Of a stretch of 24,013 nucleotides of DNA, positions 1-6,589 are shown in pieces. Source of the DNA: JBBDYH01 sp040901795 (lineage in GTDB: Bacteria; Planctomycetota; Planctomycetia; Pirellulales; JALHPA01); assembly GCA_040901795.1 (NCBI GenBank), contig JBBDYH010000083.1, positions 1 to 24,013 on the forward strand, written 5' to 3'. The notes below the pieces were generated by a model. It had not been told where the DNA came from, did not search any database, and saw only the letters and a program-made list of their open reading frames with translations. The position numbers and the translations under genes are program-made. Every line of letters begins with the position of its first letter. Positions within the stretch are counted from its first letter, which is position 1.

Positions 1-1165
1 CGACGCTGACGCGCTGCTGCGTAGCCGCTTCCAGCATGATCAACCGCACCAAATTGTAGACCAAGGTCAGCATCCGCAGTTCTTTGTGCACGCCGGCCAC
101 CGTCTTGCACCGCAGGACATCCATGTGCAGCGTCTGCTTCAGGTGCCGCAGATTGACTTCGATCCGCCAGCGGTCGAAGTACAACTGGACTAATTCCGCA
201 GCCGGGTACTGCACCGGATCCAGCAAGGTCGTCACCAACGTGATTTCGCGAGTGCGAAAGCCAGGCTGCGACACCGAGTAGCGCAGCTCGCGGACGATGA
301 TGGACGAAGGCAGTGCCGCATATTCGTCGGCAGTCATCCATTTGGGTCGGGACGAAGGTTTGAAGTACTCCAACTGCTGATCGCAATGTCCAAGCCACTT
401 TACCCATCGCGATCTCGGCAATCCCGTGGCGCCCTTCAACTTGGGAAACGGCGGGCTGGGTGGGACGTGCATCCGGCCGATGCGAAAGTCAACAATGATT
501 TTCTGGTGCAGCCGCAGCACGCCGTGCAAGCCAGCCTGCACGAGCTGCGCCAGGTGCGCATAGGAGCAAAAGCCGCGATCGGCTACCAGCACATCGCCGG
601 GTTTCAGTTCGCGGTGCGTTAACCAGGCCTGCGCCAGATCATGCGTACGTAACGGCGCCACCAAGACTTTTTGCAGCATCCCCGTGCCGGCGTGAAACAA
701 CGTCAACAAGTGGGCCACGGGAAACCCGCAACCGGGACGTTGACCGCCCGGCTGACCAAACTCGCGTTGCAACTCGGGCGTGTCCGGCATGGAGCAGCCC
801 GATCCGTCGAGCAGCCACACTCGATGGCCCAGCCATCGGGCGGCGGTCTGGTCATGGCAAGTGCCCAATGCCCGACACACCAAGCTCAGCAACCGGTCGA
901 ACAACTCCAAGGGGAGGCGGATTCGCGCTTGGGCATACGCTTCGCCGGTAAAGCCGCCGCCGACCAGATGGGGCACATGATCGCAAGCGGTGTTGCCGTG
1001 TAGGACTTGCAAGAGAAAGGCGTGAATCGTGGCCACTGGCCCCAGCGCACGTTCGCGCCAGGTGTAACCGATCTGGCGGCAGATGTCTTCGATGGCCTCT
1101 GCCTGGAGAAGTTGAGCTACATCGGACTTGATGCGCCCAAGCGCAGCGAGGATACTAGCGACCAT
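1..1165 (-). CDS. IS4-family DDE transposase, 3' partial
   Basis: The minus strand is open from an ATG at 1165 to the left edge (388 codons, no frameshift), so the C-terminus is missing. All three catalytic acids of the DDE fold are visible: D120 in LLDGSG followed by SMPDT, D196 in VADRGF, and E336. The IS4 YREK signature is exact in spacing (Y329, R332, E336, K343, within YFDRWRIEVNLRHLKQ). The enzyme would cut and rejoin DNA at the ends of its own IS. The start is supported by a GGGAG Shine-Dalgarno sequence 7 nt upstream. Nothing visible is degenerate, so the copy may be active if its C-terminus is intact outside the window. Confidence 0.93.
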   Translation of the reverse strand, partial: MVASILAALGRIKSDVAQLLQAEAIEDICRQIGYTWRERALGPVATIHAFLLQVLHGNTACDHVPHLVGGGFTGEAYAQARIRLPLELFDRLLSLVCRALGTCHDQTAARWLGHRVWLLDGSGCSMPDTPELQREFGQPGGQRPGCGFPVAHLLTLFHAGTGMLQKVLVAPLRTHDLAQAWLTHRELKPGDVLVADRGFCSYAHLAQLVQAGLHGVLRLHQKIIVDFRIGRMHVPPSPPFPKLKGATGLPRSRWVKWLGHCDQQLEYFKPSSRPKWMTADEYAALPSSIIVRELRYSVSQPGFRTREITLVTTLLDPVQYPAAELVQLYFDRWRIEVNLRHLKQTLHMDVLRCKTVAGVHKELRMLTLVYNLVRLIMLEAATQQRVSV

Positions 1166-1169
1166 CCTT

Positions 1170-1217
1170 GGTCTCCCGGGGCATGGTTGTGTCAATGACA
1201 CCATTTTCCGGGAGACC
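1170..1217 (-). promoter_or_regulatory. Nested palindrome sequestering the transposase ribosome binding site
   Basis: The outer arms GGTCTCCCGG (1170-1179) and CCGGGAGACC (1208-1217) are perfect 10-bp inverted repeats. Inside are ATGG/CCAT (1183-1186, 1201-1204) and a GTGTCA-A-TGACAC dyad (1189-1201). On the minus strand the GGGAG ribosome binding site (1173-1177) lies in the 3' arm. A transcript entering from outside the IS would fold it away. A transcript starting inside the palindrome would leave it free. This is inferred by analogy with IS10 and IS50. Confidence 0.6.
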
Positions 1218-1361
1218 GCTTTTTTGCGCGAAGCTCAAAAAGCGAGCGACGCTAGCACGGCCAAACGCCTACGCACAAAGAGCTTCGGGCTATCTTCGTG
1301 GCATTCGGGACATTCTACTTTTTACTTGCCATTCTTCGAGCAGGTAAATAGGCTGATGGTC

Positions 1362-1790
1362 ATGCCCCGAATGGCCCGAGCGTCCCGAGCGAACTACTGC
1401 TACCAGGTCCTCAACCGTGGCAATGGCCGCGCGCGGGTCTTTCACAAGCCAGCAGACTATGAGGCCTTCGTGGCACTGTTCGAGCGCGCCTGTGAGCGCT
1501 TGCCGATGCGGCTAGTGGGCTATTGCCTAATGCCCAACCACTTCCATCTCGTCCTTTGGCCGCGCGAACACGGCGATCTTAGCCGCTGGATGCAATGGCT
1601 GCTCACGGCACACGTGCGCCGCTACCATCGCCACTACCACGGCAGCGGGCACGTCTGGCAGGGCCGGTTCAAGGCCTTTCCTATTGAGCAAGATGAGCAT
1701 CTCTTGATGGTGCTGCGCTATGTCGAACGCAACCCGCTTCGGGCCGGTCTGGTCGAGCGGGCGGAAGACTGGCAATGGTCCTGGGGGTGA
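1362..1790 (+). CDS. REP-associated tyrosine transposase (RAYT, Y1_Tnp), short C-terminus
   Basis: This 142-aa protein has the HUH/Y1 transposase core: the metal-binding HxH at H60 and H62 (MPNHFHLVLW), the nucleophilic tyrosine at Y120 (LRYVERNPLRAGLV), and a GHVWQGRFKA block just before it. RAYT proteins nick single-stranded DNA at REP palindromes. I chose the ATG at 1362 because MPRMARASR is the usual family N-terminus. An ATG two codons earlier (1356) is possible, and the open frame back to 1128 is not part of the gene. The protein stops at DWQWSWG, where most relatives continue for several tens of residues, so it may be a truncated copy. A REP-like hairpin lies 20 bp downstream and a repeat shared with 4444-4579 lies directly upstream. 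Confidence 0.85.
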   Translation: MPRMARASRANYCYQVLNRGNGRARVFHKPADYEAFVALFERACERLPMRLVGYCLMPNHFHLVLWPREHGDLSRWMQWLLTAHVRRYHRHYHGSGHVWQGRFKAFPIEQDEHLLMVLRYVERNPLRAGLVERAEDWQWSWG

Positions 1791-1809
1791 CATCTGTGTT
1801 GGGCGGGAG

Positions 1810-1846
1810 CCGCAGGCGAGTCGCTCGGAGAGGGACTCGCCCGCGG
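1810..1846. repeat. REP-like hairpin downstream of RAYT
   Basis: GGCGAGTC (1815-1822) and GACTCGCC (1834-1841) form a perfect 8-bp stem over an 11-nt loop. After a single A/C mismatch the stem continues with CCGC (1810-1813) against GCGG (1843-1846). The position 20 bp after a RAYT gene suggests a REP substrate, but no second copy is seen in this window. Confidence 0.55.
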
Positions 1847-2050
1847 CCGTAACCTACTGGCAGGCGCAACAGCTTACCATCAATTGCCTTAAGAGAACAT
1901 GAAGCGTTATGGATGCGTCAGGCCCGCGGCAATGACACTGCAAACGTAGTTCCTACGCCCACCTTGCTAGCGACCGTAATCTTCTCGCTGTGCGCCTCGA
2001 CCACCCACTTGGTAATCATTCTTGTGAGCCTGATTGCCGCAATGGTTCAC

Positions 2051-3592
2051 CTAATTCGACAATTCGTGCTTAGTTTCGTTGAGGAAATGGTCCGAGACCA
2101 GGCGCGCGACCGCGCGGGCGCCGGCCTCGTTAAAGTGTGCGTGATCGTAGAACCACTCGGTCTTGTCGTTCATCGAGCCTAGACTGACGCACTCGACGCC
2201 CCACTCAGTGCAGGTGCCCTCTAAAACCTTATTATAGTTATCCAATCCTTCTCGTATTTTACCGCCCTTTAAGTATTGGCCTGTGGCCAACTGGCCGCCC
2301 CACATGAGCGCCTCGATGTCGCTGGACAACCCGTCGGCCCATATTGTCGGCTGAGTGACGAATACGACACGGACCTTTTTTTCCCGACATGTTTTGGCGA
2401 TCGCTTCCAGCCGCTGCCGGTATTCCGCCAGCGTCGCGGTTGCGTCGGGCATGGCATCGCTGAACGGGCCCTGCTGTCGTTCGCGGCGGCGAAGCTCGTA
2501 ATTTCGGCCGCTCTCGTCTTCAATAATCACGCAACCCTCCATCCAGTCCTGGCGAATGGCCCGCAGCATCGCGAGCATATTCGAGTGGCGCCACAGCGGC
2601 TGCTTCTCACGATCGTCCGCCCACAACTGGTGACCTAGCTCTCCGCAAAGTAACCGAGAGAGATCGTTGTATCCCACTAACAGCATCACGCAATCGATTT
2701 CCTCGATCAGGGGGGATTCCTGGATGAATTTGAGGTGATGGGGTGTGGAGAACCCGCTGCGGCCGATGTTTCCCACCCAGACTGGTTTTTCGGGCCGCGA
2801 TTCATTCAGTCGCGCCGCGAGCAGGTGAGGCCACGATTCGGCATCGTCCAAATAAAGACATTCAGTGGTGCTGCCTCCCACGCACAAAATCCGGTACGCG
2901 ACCGACCGCTCGGGCAACTCGGGACCGCGGATGCCGAGCGAATTCACGGTGAACCGCGACTCACCCGATATGCCCGGCATGATCTCGGGTATGGGGCGAA
3001 AGATGAACTGCGACGACCGGCTCCACAGATGAAACGATTTTTGATTATCCGGAAGCCAACGCGCGGCGACCGGTTCGACTAAGAGCCACGTGCCGACCGT
3101 GGCGACTGCGCACGCGAGCAAGCCGGTCCACTGGCGGCCCATCCATCGCCGCGTTGGTCCACCGGCCGCCAGCACACTGACCAGCAGCAGAAGGCCCGCG
3201 CTGGACAGGACGAAGAGTCGATCCAACCTTGAAATGGGCTCCCAACCGCGAGTGAGCGCGATTGCAGTGTCTATCACGAGTGCCGTGGGCACGCTCGCAA
3301 CGGCCAACCAAGCTGCCAGCGGCCGAAGCGGCCGATCGGCACGGTTTGGTGCGGAACTAGACAACGGCGGAGGCATCAGAATTGGCGAAAATAGCGTCGT
3401 CCTTACCGCAGAGGGCACGGTGTAAGGCCCATCGGTCCAATAATCGGCCTCGGGTTCAACTTGATTCCCAGGAAGTCCGTACGGAGCGTTCTCCTTTCCG
3501 CCAGCTCCGGCATCGTGTTGACAAGGTCCGACAGGCTCGGTTGGACAGCCGGTCACGTCATCTCTAAATCCCATTTCCAAAACGCTCGCCAT
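2051..3592 (-). CDS. Membrane-anchored SGNH/GDSL-family hydrolase
   Basis: This 513-aa protein has a roughly 90-residue polar N-terminal segment, three hydrophobic helices (about 93-113, 126-145 and 155-175), and a C-terminal SGNH hydrolase domain (about 233-505). The conserved blocks are visible: the nucleophile S241 in CVGGSTTE, block II NIGRSG (275-280), block III N309 in LVGYNDLS, and the Asp/His pair D483 and H486 in DHAHFNEAG. Members of this family hydrolyse or transfer esters, often on sugars or lipids. The exact substrate is unknown, and an envelope-facing role is inferred from the membrane anchor. The start at 3592 is chosen for a GAGGAG ribosome binding site 6 nt upstream. An ATG at 3376, just before the first helix, is the alternative but has no such site. 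The gene stands alone between RAYT and IS debris. Confidence 0.82.
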   Translation of the reverse strand: MASVLEMGFRDDVTGCPTEPVGPCQHDAGAGGKENAPYGLPGNQVEPEADYWTDGPYTVPSAVRTTLFSPILMPPPLSSSAPNRADRPLRPLAAWLAVASVPTALVIDTAIALTRGWEPISRLDRLFVLSSAGLLLLVSVLAAGGPTRRWMGRQWTGLLACAVATVGTWLLVEPVAARWLPDNQKSFHLWSRSSQFIFRPIPEIMPGISGESRFTVNSLGIRGPELPERSVAYRILCVGGSTTECLYLDDAESWPHLLAARLNESRPEKPVWVGNIGRSGFSTPHHLKFIQESPLIEEIDCVMLLVGYNDLSRLLCGELGHQLWADDREKQPLWRHSNMLAMLRAIRQDWMEGCVIIEDESGRNYELRRRERQQGPFSDAMPDATATLAEYRQRLEAIAKTCREKKVRVVFVTQPTIWADGLSSDIEALMWGGQLATGQYLKGGKIREGLDNYNKVLEGTCTEWGVECVSLGSMNDKTEWFYDHAHFNEAGARAVARLVSDHFLNETKHELSN

Positions 3593-3943
3593 GGTCGGCT
3601 CCTCGGGGGGTTGGTAAAGGGGGGCGTGGTAAAGACTGCCATGTCCGAAACGGGTAAATCTTTGCTGTGCGGGGTTTCTCCTCAACTGCCTTGAGCAGTT
3701 TTTACAAAAGGTCGCGAGGGAGTGAAGTCGCCCGGGACTACGCAGGATCATTCTCTGTCGTGGGACGCGATCACGTTCTCGTCATACTGGTACATGAGGA
3801 GGCTCGGGAGCTCCAAACTGCCTTATCAGACGTTCGTGATCTCGACAGAGCGTCAGGCTTTTCTGAGGGTGTGCCGAATCGCAATCGATTCGATAACCCA
3901 AGGGGACAGTGAGACGGTATCGATCCCGCGATCCATCGGACGG
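3593..3943. other. Intergenic stretch upstream of the SGNH gene
   Basis: I recognise no gene here. On the plus strand, AACTGC (3684-3689) and GCAGTT (3695-3700) form a 6-bp hairpin followed by a T run (3699-3703), resembling a weak intrinsic terminator. The same hairpin lies in the 5' leader of the minus-strand SGNH gene, about 90 nt before its start. Open frames through this region are out of frame with anything recognisable. Confidence 0.4.
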
Positions 3944-4348
3944 CTAGCTGGACTCCCGAGCCACTACGGATTGTAAATCGCCGACCCCCAGCCTGGCCAG
4001 CACCAACGGCAAGATCCTTGCCGATCGGCCTGGCGCCGCGACGAGACGCTTGAACCTTCTTCAACTCGACCAAAGGTGCCGCCTCTTCCGCATGACTGCC
4101 CGCCGGCAGTTGCGTCACGGCTTCCTGCAGGTTGCGCAACAGCGTGGTCATGGGCGTGCGATGGTCCAGGTGGAACTTCATCAGCTTGTCCAGGATGGCG
4201 TCGCGCCCGCGCATGCCGGGATGCCTCAACACCTGGCGTCCGGACACCAGTTGAAACACCAGCCGTGTGAACCGCGTGGCGATCTTCACCCGGATGTGGC
4301 GCGGGTCCTGGCCCTTGCCGTTCCACAGCGCGGCCAGCGCGCGATAGA
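3944..4348 (-). pseudogene. Frameshifted fragment of a probable transposase (family not assigned)
   Basis: The minus strand reads NLYRALAALWNGKG..., then a basic segment RVKIATRFTRLVFQLV and HPGMRGRD...LDKLMKFH, and keeps frame to about 4010. There a one-base change breaks it: the open frame runs into a low-complexity tail, while the neighbouring frame continues plausibly as LPLVLARLGVGDLQSVVARE and stops at a TAG (3944-3946). The upstream end is cut exactly where the GGTTGGAAAAGG module begins (4349). I take this as the C-terminal remnant of a mobile-element protein, because of its style and its IS surroundings. I cannot place it in a transposase family with confidence; IS110-like is one possibility. 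Confidence 0.5.
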
Positions 4349-4579
4349 GGTTGGAAAAGGGGACATTCCGGCTCTGTAGAAAACCATCCATGCTAGCTGA
4401 ACAAGTGCCCACGGGGTTGGTTGGAAAAGGAGGTTGGAAAAAGGGTTGGAAAAGGGGACATTCTACTTTTTACTTGCCATTCTTCGAGCAGGTAAATAGG
4501 CTGATGGGGTTGGAAAAGGGTTGGAAAAGGGGACATTCTACTTTTTACTTGCTATTCTTCGAGCAGAATAGGCTGATGG
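4349..4579 (+). repeat. Iterated GGTTGGAAAAGG modules and two copies of the RAYT-upstream repeat
   Basis: The unit GGTTGGAAAAGG recurs at 4349, 4419, 4432 (one extra A), 4444, 4508 and 4519. Three of these run on into GGGGACATTC. Two longer near-identical blocks, 4444-4507 and 4519-4579, continue through CTACTTTTTACTTGC, ATTCTTCGAGCAG and AATAGGCTGATGG. The same block, minus the GGTTGGAAAAGG head, lies directly upstream of the RAYT gene at 1307-1359. Copy 4519-4579 lacks GTA relative to the other two. The pattern suggests repeated insertion of one element type into its own end. Confidence 0.75.
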
Positions 4580-4581
4580 TC

Positions 4582-4711
4582 ATGCCCCGGAACGGCCCGA
4601 GCGTCCCGAGCAAACTACTGCTACCACGTCCTCAACCGAGGTAATGGCCGCACGCGCGTGTTTCACAAGCCAGCAGACTACGAGGCCTTCGTGGCACTGT
4701 TCGATCGCGCG
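4582..4711 (+). pseudogene. Broken 5' fragment of a second RAYT gene
   Basis: About 130 bp here are closely similar to 1362-1490, the 5' end of the intact RAYT, including the same upstream repeat. After ATGCCCCG one extra base shifts the frame, so the ATG reads into a stop within about 20 codons. The similarity ends near 4711, before the HxH motif would be encoded. The sequence then joins an IS4 scrap on the opposite strand. This cannot encode a working transposase. Confidence 0.82.
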
Positions 4712-4715
4712 TGCT

Positions 4716-4778
4716 TCACAGCGGATATTGTTTGGGCAGCCGTTTGACCACGCGCGGCTCGAAGCGCCCCAGAGGGTG
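4716..4778 (-). pseudogene. C-terminal scrap of an IS4-family transposase
   Basis: The minus strand reads HPLGRFEPRVVKRLPKQYPL followed by TGA (4716-4718). The GRFEPR..KR.PK.YPL pattern is the usual C-terminal tail of IS4-type transposases, which the copy at 1-1165 lacks because of the window edge. No further transposase coding sequence is seen upstream, so only the last 20 codons remain. It directly abuts the RAYT fragment, head to tail on opposite strands. Confidence 0.7.
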
Positions 4779-4944
4779 CCGATCGACGGATCAGCGTGCC
4801 GTTTCAAGCGCTGTAGCTTCCTTCTCGTCTGTTCTCGCATATCCAGCCTGATCGGACCTCATCAGTGTCCATCAGCGTTTATCTGTAGCCAATTTGCCGG
4901 ATTCGTCCCTTCGTTCCCTTGGTTACCTTCTGTTAAAACCGCCC

Positions 4945-4974
4945 TTGACAACTGTGCCAATCATTTTGTATACT
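4945..4974 (+). promoter_or_regulatory. Sigma70-type promoter without an obvious gene
   Basis: A perfect -35 box TTGACA (4945-4950) and a -10 box TATACT (4969-4974) are separated by 18 bp. The predicted transcript would begin near 4981 and almost at once enter a perfect 7-bp hairpin, GCGGCAC (4986-4992) against GTGCCGC (4999-5005). No convincing reading frame follows, so a small RNA or a remnant promoter are both possible. Confidence 0.5.
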
Positions 4975-5457
4975 CATGATCACTAGCGGCACTTACCCGT
5001 GCCGCCATGCTCCTTGACAACTCAACGACAGTCAATTCCCTTCGAGAGGTCCGCATGCGCCGGCGCGCCTAGGGGGCGTCCCCTTCCTCCTGCGCGGTGG
5101 CGTCAGCCTCCAGTCGAAGGGCGGCCTGTGGTTCCGTGCGTCGAATCGGCCCACTTCAAAGTGCGCTCCAAAGTGCAATAATTCGCCGCCGACCCAGCCG
5201 CTCCAATCGACCGAAATGCCGCCCCAAGCAAGACTTAGCAGCGCAATGCCTCCTCCCACCGCGCACAATTATTTCCGCTCAACCCCCGTTTTTGTGCAAC
5301 AACTCGCCGAGTGGAAAAAACTCCCCCGCCGCCACCAGAGTCGCCGCCTTGCGCGCAAACAAAAGCGCGGCAATTCTTGGCTACCGTTGCCTTAGACAAC
5401 GTCCCATCTCGCTGATTCACAACGCCTTGCGGCGGATTAGCACGCCCGTTCACCTTC

Positions 5458-5525
5458 GAATTACCGCGCAAAATCCATGATTCGAATTATTTTCGTCGAA
5501 ATGCAATTCCCATGCGCGGTAATTC
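5458..5525. repeat. 68-bp element with 12-bp perfect inverted ends
   Basis: GAATTACCGCGC (5458-5469) and GCGCGGTAATTC (5514-5525) are exact inverted repeats around a 44-bp AT-richer centre. It could be a minimal miniature element, a cruciform or a large hairpin. No second copy is visible in this window. Confidence 0.5.
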
Positions 5526-5559
5526 CTTGCGACCGTGGACTGCAGCCAATTGGCCGCGG

Positions 5560-5582
5560 CAAGCTGAAGCTTGAACTCCAAC
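5560..5582 (-). repeat. Dispersed CAAGCTTNAGCTTG palindrome, copy 1
   Basis: Read on the minus strand it is GTTGGAGTTC followed by AAGCTTCAGCTTG. It shares GTTGGAG-TCAAGCTT with copies at 11861, 12341 and 12419. It lies 24 bp beyond the terminator of the PEP-CTERM gene. Confidence 0.65.
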
Positions 5583-5605
5583 CGCGTACAACCAGCCCCA
5601 GCGCG

Positions 5606-5637
5606 AAAAAAAGGTCCGCGCCATTGCGCGGACCTTT
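5606..5637 (-). terminator. Intrinsic terminator of the PEP-CTERM gene
   Basis: GGTCCGCGC (5613-5621), loop CATT and GCGCGGACC (5626-5634) make a perfect 9-bp GC-rich stem. On the minus strand it is followed by seven T (5606-5612), the classic rho-independent form, 28 bp after the stop codon of the gene ending at 5665. Confidence 0.88.
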
Positions 5638-5664
5638 CAATTTCGATACATCTGGCGTCGACGA

Positions 5665-6345
5665 TTAACGGCGAACCCGTCGAATCAGGCCGATGAACCC
5701 CAGCGAGCCGATCACGCCCAAGGCTAACGTGCCCGGCTCCGGAATCGCCGGCAGCGGAGCGAAGCTCGGGACTCCGGCAATGCTGCCGTCGATGATCGAG
5801 GCCGTCGATGGCGTGAATGCCAATGAGTTCGTCTCGATCACCATCAACGAGCTCTGGCCGTTCGGCCGAACCGGTCCCTGCCCGCCCAGACCGTCCAAGA
5901 AGCTGAACCCAATCACGTCGGGTGTCGAACGATCGGCAATCGTCGGTTGCACACCTCCGGCCTGCGTACTGACGTCGGATAGAAATGTCGCAAAGCTCGA
6001 AATGGTCATCCGGTGCAACGCGTTGAAGCTGGCCGCGTCATTCGACAGACGATAGGTGAAGGTCAGCGCATCCGGGCCAAAAGAGTTGCCGCGGAATACC
6101 GACGAAACCAGCACGCCGGAAAAGCCAAACCCCGAGAAGGCTTCCGATGTCCCCCCCGCGATCAAAGTAGAACCGGCCGCTGGGTCCGTTTCCACGGGGA
6201 CCGGCGAAAGGAATCCCGGCGGAACCGCGGTCAATGGCGCCGCCTGAGCAAACGGCGCGGCAAACAAGAGCAGGCCAACCAACGCAAGGCTGCCCACACG
6301 AATGCGGCTAAACAATGCCGCCCACGTCACCGATCGCATCTCCAT
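5665..6345 (-). CDS. PEP-CTERM sorting-domain protein, exported
   Basis: This 226-aa protein has a signal peptide (about residues 1-34: basic start, hydrophobic VGSLALVGLLLFAAPFA, cleavage near AQA). A secreted beta-rich middle rich in Ser, Thr, Gly and Phe follows. The C-terminal sorting signal is PEPGTLALG, then a hydrophobic helix, then RRVRR. By analogy with exosortase systems it would be exported, cut at PEP and displayed or released with exopolysaccharide. The middle matches no domain I recognise. The ATG at 6345 is chosen because GGAGG ends 5 nt upstream; an in-frame upstream extension to 6450 is unlikely. It has its own promoter (6509-6537) and terminator (5606-5637), so it is a single-gene unit. 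Confidence 0.85.
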   Translation of the reverse strand: MEMRSVTWAALFSRIRVGSLALVGLLLFAAPFAQAAPLTAVPPGFLSPVPVETDPAAGSTLIAGGTSEAFSGFGFSGVLVSSVFRGNSFGPDALTFTYRLSNDAASFNALHRMTISSFATFLSDVSTQAGGVQPTIADRSTPDVIGFSFLDGLGGQGPVRPNGQSSLMVIETNSLAFTPSTASIIDGSIAGVPSFAPLPAIPEPGTLALGVIGSLGFIGLIRRVRR

Positions 6346-6508
6346 AAGATCCTCCGTCCCAGTTGCTTGGGCCGCGGCATTCGCCCCCTGAGCGACGATG
6401 CTGCGATGAATCGATCTCGAATGACTTACCGCAGTCGCATACCCTCCCATTCATGGCCGCAGACTCAAAGCCGACGCGGACAGGCGACTGCACTTTGCAA
6501 GCAGCATG

Positions 6509-6537
6509 AGTATAAATGCAAAGCCGAGACGCTGCAA
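6509..6537 (-). promoter_or_regulatory. Sigma70-type promoter for the PEP-CTERM gene
   Basis: On the minus strand, TTGCAG (6532-6537) and TATACT (6509-6514) are 17 bp apart. This is good spacing with a strong -10 and a moderate -35. Transcription would start near 6502, leaving a leader of about 155 nt before the start at 6345. Confidence 0.45.
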
Positions 6538-6589
6538 CTAATTACCAGCCCGGCAATGTAGAAACCTTTCCGCAACAGCGATGTGGTCT

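Larger units (their letters stand above)
1..1217 (-). mobile_element. IS4-type insertion sequence, cut by left window edge
   Basis: The stretch consists of an IS4-signature transposase gene read leftwards and, upstream of it, a 48-bp nested palindrome that I take as the element's 5' end. The other end lies outside the window. The exact outer boundary and target-site duplication cannot be fixed from one end. The inferred edge near 1217 rests on the outermost palindrome arm. A 20-codon scrap resembling the C-terminus of the same transposase type is found at 4716-4778, so related elements have been active here before. Confidence 0.7.
4779..5605. other. Gene-poor intergenic region (about 800 bp)
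   Basis: I recognise no protein-coding gene. Short frames exist on both strands (for example minus 5032-5268 with a hydrophobic start, and plus 5097-5480), but they have no ribosome binding site or family resemblance. The region does hold a good promoter at 4945-4974 followed by a hairpin, a 68-bp inverted-repeat element at 5458-5525, and one copy of a dispersed palindrome at 5560-5582. These are listed separately. Confidence 0.6.

Noticed and set aside
84..1003. Several plus-strand open frames at the left end (84-281, 386-622, 671-1003, 780-980)
   Set aside because: They lie antisense to an uninterrupted IS4 transposase frame with all catalytic residues, and have no ribosome binding site or family resemblance.
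1913..2182. Plus-strand frame coding a hydrophobic 89-residue peptide
   Set aside because: It overlaps the SGNH gene end on the other strand, has no ribosome binding site, and its hydrophobic stretch lies partly in non-coding DNA; a chance frame is more likely.
4349..4579. Possible CRISPR-like array
   Set aside because: The repeated GGTTGGAAAAGG units are unevenly spaced and the intervening blocks are themselves copies of each other, so they are not spacers; no cas gene is present.
5032..5268. Minus-strand 78-residue frame with a hydrophobic start
   Set aside because: No ribosome binding site, and the C-terminal half is Arg/Pro-rich of the sort expected from a random GC-rich frame; no family recognised.
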